This document shows, one piece after another, positions 11,956 through 16,864 of a DNA stretch of 16,864 nt. The translations under genes and the position numbers were made by a program. This DNA is from Nanobdellota archaeon (lineage in GTDB: Archaea; Nanobdellota; Nanobdellia; Pacearchaeales; GW2011-AR1), in NCBI GenBank assembly GCA_030640395.1, contig DAOWJK010000054.1, positions 1 through 16,864 of the forward strand, given 5' to 3'. The notes below the pieces were generated by a model that was not told the DNA's origin, did no database searches, and saw only the letters and a list, made by a program, of their open reading frames with translations. Within the stretch, counting starts at the first letter, position 1. The number at the start of each line of letters is the position of its first letter.

Positions 11956-13866
11956 ATGCTTAAAAAAGAATTAAATTTTTTAACACTTTGCAAAAAGAAT
12001 GATTATTCACAAAAAGAAATTGCTGTTTTTAAGAAAGCCATTTCTTTTTCAAAAGTTCATCTTGAAGACAAAAAACTTTTATCAGAAGAGCCCGCAATTA
12101 ACCGCAATATTTCTTTGGGGAGTATTTTAGTTAAAAGCAAACTTTTTCCCGAAGTTGTAACAGCAGGACTTCTTTATGCTCTTGAAAAAAAAGTCTTGCC
12201 TGAAGAAATCAGGGAAAAATTTGGCAGAGAAATATTTGATTTGGTTTCCGGACAAACTCAATTAAAAATCATAAAATCTAAAAATAAAACTATTGAAGCA
12301 GAAACATTAAGAAAAATATTGTTAACTTCTTTGCGCGATGTTAGAATTATTTTTATCAAACTTGCAGATAAATTAGACAACCTCTTAAATATCAAAAGTT
12401 TTCCGTCGGCAGAAAGAAATAACATTGCCAGAGAGGTTCTGGAAATTTATGCACCAATAGCAAACCGCTTTGATTTAAGATACCTGAAAACACAATTAGA
12501 AGAAGAGGCATTTAAGATAATTAACCCGAGAAAATATAAAGAAATTTCTAATTTTTTAAAACAGTCAAAAGAAGAGCGGGAATTATTTGTTAAAAATTTT
12601 ATCAGGCAAATTAAAGATTTGCTAAAAGAAAAAGTTCATGTTTGTGAGATTAAAGGAAGAGAAAAATCAATTTATAATATTTATAAAAAAATTATTTCAA
12701 GAAGAGTAAGTTTGCACAAACAAAAAGACCATTTTGCTGCAAGAATTATTGTTTCTTCTGAGGAAGATTGTTATAATGTTCTGGGAATTCTGCATCAGCA
12801 TTATGATTCTGTGCCTGGAACTTTAAGAGATTATATTTCCCAGCCAAAACCCAATGGATACCAATCACTGCATACTTTGTTGCAAACCCCTGATAAAAAA
12901 GAAATAGAAATTCAGATTCGCACGCAAAAGATGGACGATATTGCTGAAGAAGGTGCAGCTTCCCACTGGAGTTATAAAAAATCCAAAACATCAAAATCAG
13001 ATATCCAGTTTGAGAAAAAAACTGCCTGGCTGCGTTCAGTTTTAGATTTGCAAAATATTTCAAAAGAAAAAGATTTTTTAAAAACAGTAGAGTTGAACTT
13101 TTTTGGGGACACATTTTATTGTTACACTCCACAGGGGAAAGCAATTGAAATGCCAAAAAAATCCACACTTCTTGATTTTGCTTATTATATTCATCAGGAA
13201 ATCGGAAATCATGCAACTGGAGGAAGAATCAACGGGATTTTTTCCCCTCTTAAAAAAGAATTAAATTCCGGGGATGTTATTGAAATTATTACAAATAAAC
13301 ATCAACGCCCAAGACGGGACTGGCTTAAATTTGTTATTTCCAGTCGTGCAAAAAACGGGATTTGCAAGACAATAAAAAAACACGGGGATTTGCCTGCTTC
13401 AAAAAGTCTTTCTATAAAACCAAAAGAAAAAAAGACATTTGAGAATATTATTTTTTCTAAAGAATTTCCAACATCAAATTTTATTCTTGCAAAATGCTGT
13501 TCACCTCTTCCAAAAGAAGAACTTGCAGGAATCATAAAATCTCAAAGAAAAATACTGGTGCATTCAAAAAACTGCGAAAAAATAAAAAACATCCAAGACA
13601 AAACAATTCCTGTTTTTTGGAAAGAATCTTTTAATATGCTGATAAAAATTATTGTGCAGGCATCAGACAGGTCTGGGATTTTAGCAGATATACTAAACAC
13701 AATTTCACGAGAAGGTTTTATAATAAAAGAAGCAAATGCAAAGTTATTATCTCATGATGTTGCTGAATGTTTTTTTGTAGTTGTTCCCAAAAAGCTGGAC
13801 AATATTATCAAGTTAATCAAAAAAATAAAACATGTGAGAGGAGTTACTAAGATTTCTTTTGGGTAG
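11956..13866 (+). CDS. rsh: RelA/SpoT homologue ((p)ppGpp synthetase), long form with degenerate hydrolase domain
   Basis: A full-length RSH of 636 residues, slightly shorter than the usual 700-750. Domains in order: HD-like (about 20-165), synthetase (about 230-345), TGS (about 383-450), helical linker, conserved-cysteine region with KCCSPLP (513-519) and VHSKNC (535-540), and C-terminal ACT (about 560-636). The synthetase keeps GREKSIYNIYKK (234-245), D258 in DHFAARI, DYISQPKPNGYQSLHT (292-307) and E318 in EIQIRT. The motif before it is TLRD (289-292), nearer to the RXKD of bifunctional Rel/SpoT than to the EXDD of RelA. The HD site is broken: the LLHD motif reads LLYA (Y74, A75), and the first histidine position is R50; only D138 in KLAD remains. 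It should therefore synthesise but not hydrolyse (p)ppGpp. Such enzymes are rare in archaea. The TATA box fixes the start. Confidence 0.95.
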   Translation: MLKKELNFLTLCKKNDYSQKEIAVFKKAISFSKVHLEDKKLLSEEPAINRNISLGSILVKSKLFPEVVTAGLLYALEKKVLPEEIREKFGREIFDLVSGQTQLKIIKSKNKTIEAETLRKILLTSLRDVRIIFIKLADKLDNLLNIKSFPSAERNNIAREVLEIYAPIANRFDLRYLKTQLEEEAFKIINPRKYKEISNFLKQSKEERELFVKNFIRQIKDLLKEKVHVCEIKGREKSIYNIYKKIISRRVSLHKQKDHFAARIIVSSEEDCYNVLGILHQHYDSVPGTLRDYISQPKPNGYQSLHTLLQTPDKKEIEIQIRTQKMDDIAEEGAASHWSYKKSKTSKSDIQFEKKTAWLRSVLDLQNISKEKDFLKTVELNFFGDTFYCYTPQGKAIEMPKKSTLLDFAYYIHQEIGNHATGGRINGIFSPLKKELNSGDVIEIITNKHQRPRRDWLKFVISSRAKNGICKTIKKHGDLPASKSLSIKPKEKKTFENIIFSKEFPTSNFILAKCCSPLPKEELAGIIKSQRKILVHSKNCEKIKNIQDKTIPVFWKESFNMLIKIIVQASDRSGILADILNTISREGFIIKEANAKLLSHDVAECFFVVVPKKLDNIIKLIKKIKHVRGVTKISFG

Positions 13867-13923
13867 TTTTTAATTGTTTTCATAGGAAAAGGATTGTGAG
13901 ATGTAGCCTTTTAAGTGAGAAAA

Positions 13924-13940
13924 TTTCTATAAAATAGAAA
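13924..13940. repeat. Short perfect hairpin upstream of the toxin-antitoxin promoter
   Basis: TTTCTAT and ATAGAAA are perfect 7-nt reverse complements separated by AAA. The hairpin lies between the RSH stop and the TA operator. It may terminate RSH transcription or be an extra binding site; the position allows either. A TATA-like CTTATAAA (about 13943-13950) follows directly. Confidence 0.4.
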
Positions 13941-13953
13941 AACTTATAAACAA

Positions 13954-13983
13954 ACCAAAGTTACTAATATATATAACTTTGGT
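13954..13983 (+). promoter_or_regulatory. Palindromic operator enclosing the TATA box of the AbiE-type operon
   Basis: ACCAAAGTTA (13954-13963) and TAACTTTGGT (13974-13983) are perfect 10-nt inverted repeats separated by 10 nt. The spacer and arm edge contain the TATA element (CTAATATATA), centred about 26 nt before the ATG at 13996. The two arms lie 20 bp apart centre to centre, two helical turns, on one DNA face. A dimer bound here would block TATA-binding protein, matching the negative autoregulation known for AbiEi antitoxins, which bind inverted repeats at their own promoter. Confidence 0.75.
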
Positions 13984-13995
13984 AGGTTGCTGAAA

Positions 13996-14640
13996 ATGAC
14001 AGAAATTCCTTTAATATTGAAAATAAAAAAGCAAGTTCATAAAGACATAGCAAAAGCTCACGATATTATCATGGAAGAATTGTATAAAGTTTTTAATAAA
14101 TCTGTGTTGCATGGGGGGACTGCGGTTTGGAGATGTTATGGAGGAAACAGATTCTCAGAAGATATTGATGTCTATATCCCAAAAGATAAAAAGAAATTGG
14201 ATGTGCTTTTTGAAAATTTTAAAAAAAGAGGGTTTATTATAAACAAAAGAAAAATAGGTGAAAATAGTTTGTATTCAAGTTTAGAGTTAGACAGGGTAAT
14301 TGTGAGATTTGAAGCATTATTTAAAAATTATTTTTCTAAATCATTACTTAAAGATTATGAAACATGCGAAGGGAATTTTGTTGCAGTTTATACTTTGAGT
14401 CCGGAAAATTTAATAAAAGAAAAAATTGAAGCATATCTTAAAAGAGAAAAAATCAGAGACCTTTATGATATATTCTTTTTGTTAAAGTATGTTGATGATA
14501 AAAAAAAAATTTCTAATGAGTTGAAGAAATTAATTGATAATTTCAAAAATCCTGTTGATGCAAAAGATTTGCAGGTTTTAATTCTTGAGGGGGTTGTTCC
14601 TGATACAAAAAAAATGTTAGATTATATAACGAGGTTTTAA
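13996..14640 (+). CDS. abiEii: AbiEii-type nucleotidyltransferase toxin
   Basis: A 214-residue member of the AbiEii/AbiGii nucleotidyltransferase family, the toxin of type IV toxin-antitoxin systems, in which related MenT enzymes modify tRNA 3' ends. The active-site block is HGGTAVWRCYGGNRFSEDIDVY: GGTAVW at 40-45 and FSEDIDVY at 53-60, with D56 and D58 the likely metal-binding aspartates. The family's second signature, SPENLIKEKIEAYLKREKIRDLYDIFFLL (135-163), carries conserved K, E, R and D residues. I start at the ATG at 13996 because the TATA box is 26 nt upstream; an in-frame TTG at 13987 lies inside the promoter region. It precedes the antitoxin-like gene by one nucleotide, the reverse of the classic abiEi-abiEii order. 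The gene looks intact, with all key motifs. Confidence 0.9.
   Translation: MTEIPLILKIKKQVHKDIAKAHDIIMEELYKVFNKSVLHGGTAVWRCYGGNRFSEDIDVYIPKDKKKLDVLFENFKKRGFIINKRKIGENSLYSSLELDRVIVRFEALFKNYFSKSLLKDYETCEGNFVAVYTLSPENLIKEKIEAYLKREKIRDLYDIFFLLKYVDDKKKISNELKKLIDNFKNPVDAKDLQVLILEGVVPDTKKMLDYITRF
14631..14635 (+). promoter_or_regulatory. Shine-Dalgarno site of the AbiEi-like gene
   Basis: GAGGT lies inside the last codons of the toxin gene, 6 nt before the ATG at 14642. It would allow efficient translation of the downstream antitoxin from a shared mRNA whose first gene appears leaderless, which may set the antitoxin:toxin ratio. Confidence 0.6.
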
Positions 14641-14641
14641 A

Positions 14642-15235
14642 ATGGGCAAAATCAAATATCTAAAATTGCTTGAAGAATTGTTTAAAAAAAGCCCTGTTGT
14701 TGACGCTAATTCTATTTTGAGAATAGTTAAAAGTAAAAAAAATATCAAGCAGTATAATAAGCAATTAATAAGAAACCTTATTTTGAATGGAAAAATAAAA
14801 AGAATAACAAAGGGATATTATACAATACATGATGAACCTTCATTAAGCGTGTTTTGTTTTAAGCCGGCATATTTGAGTTTGCAGGATTCATTGAGTTTTC
14901 ATAATTTATGGGAGCAGGAGTCAATTCCAATTATGATTACGACGAAGAAAGTAAGACAGGGAATAAGAAAAGTTTTTGGAGTAAATGTATTAATCCGAAG
15001 AATTAATAAAAAATATTTTTTTGGGTTTGAACTTTGCAAAGACCGAAAATTTTATCTTCCTTATTCTGATATAGAGAAAACTTTTATTGATATGATTTAT
15101 TTTAAGGAAAAGTTAAGTGATAAAGCATTGAGTGAGATTAAAAAAAGAATTGATAAAAAGAAACTTAATTCTTATTTGCGAAAATATCCAAAGAGGTTTA
15201 GGGATAGGGTTTTGAGGGTGTTTGTTGAAAGGTGA
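14642..15235 (+). CDS. abiEi: AbiEi-type antitoxin / winged-helix transcriptional regulator
   Basis: A 197-residue protein with the COG5340 (AbiEi-like) layout. An N-terminal winged-helix region (about 1-65) ends in LILNGKIKRITKGYYTI (46-62), the characteristic turn after the recognition helix. It continues with the C-terminal domain containing PAYLSLQDSLSFHNLWEQ (75-92), IPIMITTKK and FYLPYSDIEKTFIDMIYFKEKL. AbiEi proteins bind the promoter repeats of their operon and neutralise the toxin without binding it. The C-terminus is strongly basic (RKYPKRFRDRVLRVFVER), which could serve nucleic-acid binding. It directly follows the toxin as TAA-A-ATG, with a GAGGT site. The order toxin then antitoxin differs from the typical arrangement. 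Confidence 0.85.
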   Translation: MGKIKYLKLLEELFKKSPVVDANSILRIVKSKKNIKQYNKQLIRNLILNGKIKRITKGYYTIHDEPSLSVFCFKPAYLSLQDSLSFHNLWEQESIPIMITTKKVRQGIRKVFGVNVLIRRINKKYFFGFELCKDRKFYLPYSDIEKTFIDMIYFKEKLSDKALSEIKKRIDKKKLNSYLRKYPKRFRDRVLRVFVER

Positions 15236-15260
15236 AAATTTTATTTTTTGTAGGAAGATT

Positions 15261-15272
15261 TTTATATATAAA
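15261..15272 (+). promoter_or_regulatory. TATA promoter of the symporter gene
   Basis: TTTATATATAAA is centred about 22 nt before the ATG at 15288. It lies just after the AbiEi stop and indicates separate transcription of the transporter. Confidence 0.55.
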
Positions 15273-15287
15273 AACTATTATGATTAT

Positions 15288-16655
15288 ATGAATCTAACAT
15301 TAATTGTTTTGATTATTTATTTAGCACTTATGTTTCTATTTGCATGGTTCTTTTCGAGAAGAGAATCTATAGAATCATATTTTTTAAATAAAAGAAAAAC
15401 TAGTTTGTGGTTAATGACTTTTTCCACTGTTACATCAATAGTTGGTGCAGGTGCTACTGTAGCGATAGTTTCGGAAGTATATAATTCTGGGATTTCTTAC
15501 GGTGTTGCTTTACCTATCGCTCTTGCAATGGGGGTATTAGTTCTGGGAATTTTCGCTAAAAAAATAAAGGCCATAGGAGATAAATATGGTGCCCACACAA
15601 TTGTAGATTTTTTTCATAAGAGATTTGATATAAAAAATAAAATCCTTGCTGGAATCTTGCAATTATTTTTATTAATAATTTGGGTAGGAATTCAGGTTGT
15701 AGCAATAGTTTCCCTCGCCACTATTTTAATTGGTGTAGATTACCAAATTGCATTATTCTTTGCTGCAGCGATAATTATTCTCTACACAACGATTGGGGGA
15801 TTAAAGATAGATATTCTTACAGATTTTATACAATTTTGGATTATATTCGTTGTGTTTTTTATTATAGCAATTATAGGATATATTCATGTTGGAGGAATTT
15901 CTAATTTAATTTCTAATTTACCTGAAGGGCATTTAAATCTTTTTGCTTTCGGGGGAGTTAGTTGGTTTGTTGGGCTTCTTTTATTGAGCGGGTTTTTATT
16001 TCTTGGGAATACTACTCATTGGCAAAGGATTTTTTCTGCAGAAAATCAAAAAACTGCGAGAAGATCTTTTTTCTTAGCAATACCTCTTGTCCTCTTTTTT
16101 GGAATTCTTATATTTTTTTTGGGGTTAGTGGCTTCTGTTTTATTGTCAGGGATTACAAAAGAAACTGCACTTTTTTCTTTGATGGATAATCTTTTGTCGC
16201 CGGTTTTAGTTGGTTTGGGTTTTGCTGCAATATTAGCAGTAATAATGTCTTCAATTGATAGTTTGCTAATTGGGGGTTCAACAATAATTCATCGAGCATT
16301 ATTTAGAAAAAAAGAGTTTGATAATAAAAAACAATTATTTAGTGCTAAATTAATAACTGGACTATTTGGTATCTGTGGATTTTTTGTCGCGTTCATGATT
16401 CCAAATATTATTACGTTATCTTTGGTTGTAACTTATTTATCGTTAATCTTTGTTCCCCCAATTATTGCAGGAATTTATTCAAAAAGATTTTCTGCAAATG
16501 CAAGTTTTTATTCAATATTAATACCAACAATAATTCTATTTTCAATCTATCCAATAGTTAAAGAGAATACCTTTGTAATAACCTCTCCTTTGGGAATTTT
16601 AATAGTTTTGTTTTATGATAAAATTTTTAAGAGAAAAAATATTCTTTTAAGTTAA
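15288..16655 (+). CDS. Sodium:solute symporter (SSS family)
   Basis: A 455-residue polytopic membrane protein of the sodium:solute symporter family (LeuT fold), with about twelve to thirteen hydrophobic segments. Markers: TM1 at 3-21; STVTSIVGAGATVAIVSEVY (46-65), the unwound TM helix carrying substrate and Na+ contacts; YTTIGGLKIDILTDFIQ (166-182), a strong family signature; HWQRIFSAENQKTARR (244-259), the cytosolic loop signature; and AVIMSSIDSLLIGGSTI (317-333), with serines S321/S322 for the Na2 site. Substrate cannot be told from sequence; proline, pantothenate and others are all possible. The start at 15288 is preferred because the TATA box is 22 nt upstream; a longer frame from 15222 would add hydrophilic residues overlapping the antitoxin gene. 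It ends 1 nt before the convergent tbp stop. Confidence 0.93.
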   Translation: MNLTLIVLIIYLALMFLFAWFFSRRESIESYFLNKRKTSLWLMTFSTVTSIVGAGATVAIVSEVYNSGISYGVALPIALAMGVLVLGIFAKKIKAIGDKYGAHTIVDFFHKRFDIKNKILAGILQLFLLIIWVGIQVVAIVSLATILIGVDYQIALFFAAAIIILYTTIGGLKIDILTDFIQFWIIFVVFFIIAIIGYIHVGGISNLISNLPEGHLNLFAFGGVSWFVGLLLLSGFLFLGNTTHWQRIFSAENQKTARRSFFLAIPLVLFFGILIFFLGLVASVLLSGITKETALFSLMDNLLSPVLVGLGFAAILAVIMSSIDSLLIGGSTIIHRALFRKKEFDNKKQLFSAKLITGLFGICGFFVAFMIPNIITLSLVVTYLSLIFVPPIIAGIYSKRFSANASFYSILIPTIILFSIYPIVKENTFVITSPLGILIVLFYDKIFKRKNILLS

Positions 16656-16656
16656 A

Positions 16657-16864
16657 TCACTTCTTCTTATAATTTTTCAACGCTTTCTTCACATCTTTCA
16701 AAAGTTGCTGCATGCTAAATTCAAGCTGTTGCTTGTTTTTTGTTCCTGTGCAAACAAGTTTTCCGTTGCTGAAAAGCAGAAATGTTGCGTTTGGCTCTAT
16801 TAGTTTGTAGACAAGACCTGGGAACTGTTCTGGCTCGTATTCTGTGTTTTGCATTTCCATTGCC
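16657..16864 (-). CDS. tbp: TATA-box-binding protein, C-terminal fragment (5' end outside window)
   Basis: The reverse strand is open to the window edge and shows about 68 residues. EYEPEQFPGLVYKL and the segment FLLFSNGKLVCTGTK (with the conserved FSxGKxVCTG strand) are unmistakable TBP direct-repeat signatures; TBP bends TATA DNA and recruits TFB for archaeal transcription initiation. The protein ends soon after in a lysine-rich KALKNYKKK tail, so this is the second repeat. Some archaeal TBPs have an acidic tail instead of a basic one. Its TGA is one base away from the convergent symporter stop. The TATA boxes described elsewhere in the window would be its targets. Confidence 0.93.
   Translation of the reverse strand, partial: AMEMQNTEYEPEQFPGLVYKLIEPNATFLLFSNGKLVCTGTKNKQQLEFSMQQLLKDVKKALKNYKKK

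Noticed and set aside
12746..13216. 156-codon reverse-strand open frame inside the RSH gene
   Set aside because: It is antisense to the conserved synthetase and TGS region; a shadow of a well-supported gene.
13987..13995. TTG start for the toxin gene
   Set aside because: It lies before the start site predicted from the TATA box; the ATG at 13996 is 26 nt downstream of the TATA centre.
15222..15287. Longer symporter start overlapping the antitoxin gene
   Set aside because: The added segment is hydrophilic and contains the TATA box; the ATG at 15288 directly precedes the first membrane helix.

Overview
The window is strongly A+T-rich and gene-dense, and it comes from an archaeon. It carries both clamp-loader subunits (RFC-S, RFC-L), the MCM replicative helicase, the C-terminal end of a TATA-binding protein and an eL41 ribosomal protein. 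Promoters are archaeal BRE/TATA type, usually about 25-28 nt upstream of the ATG, so most first genes should have leaderless mRNAs. The very low G+C, short spacers, compact proteins and a GGITGG-type membrane-anchored thioredoxin suggest a DPANN archaeon of the Woesearchaeota/Pacearchaeota kind. That placement is an inference, not proven here.

Layout. 2-1422: end of a metallo-beta-lactamase-fold gene, a MinD/ParA-type ATPase with two [4Fe-4S] ferredoxin motifs, and a NifX/NifB-family small protein; this is a co-oriented iron-sulfur module. 1524-1640: a tiny eL41 gene beside a long inverted repeat. 1701-2807: two unrecognised proteins with their own promoters. 2859-5696: replication block with rfcS, a 52-codon ORF, a nucleoside-deoxyribosyltransferase-like gene and rfcL. 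5693-7580: Memo-family protein (amrB) and its radical-SAM partner (amrS), divergent from interlocked promoters, with a small basic protein behind amrS. 7625-8365: membrane-anchored CxxC thioredoxin-like protein. 8531-9250: unknown protein with a possible ADP-ribosyltransferase-like layout. 9267-11291: mcm. 11421-11816: unknown. 11956-13866: a full-length RelA/SpoT homologue with a ruined hydrolase site. 13996-15235: an AbiEii/AbiEi-type toxin-antitoxin pair with toxin first, controlled by a palindrome that encloses the TATA box. 15288-16655: sodium:solute symporter. 16657-16864: partial tbp.

The information-processing genes (rfcS, rfcL, mcm, tbp, eL41) are interleaved with redox, iron-sulfur and stress genes. 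The long RSH enzyme next to a nucleotidyltransferase toxin system makes 11956-15235 the most unusual stretch: a stringent-response-like enzyme, rare in archaea, that looks able to make but not degrade an alarmone. No stretch over 300 nt lacks a gene, and no tRNA, rRNA, CRISPR array or insertion sequence was seen.
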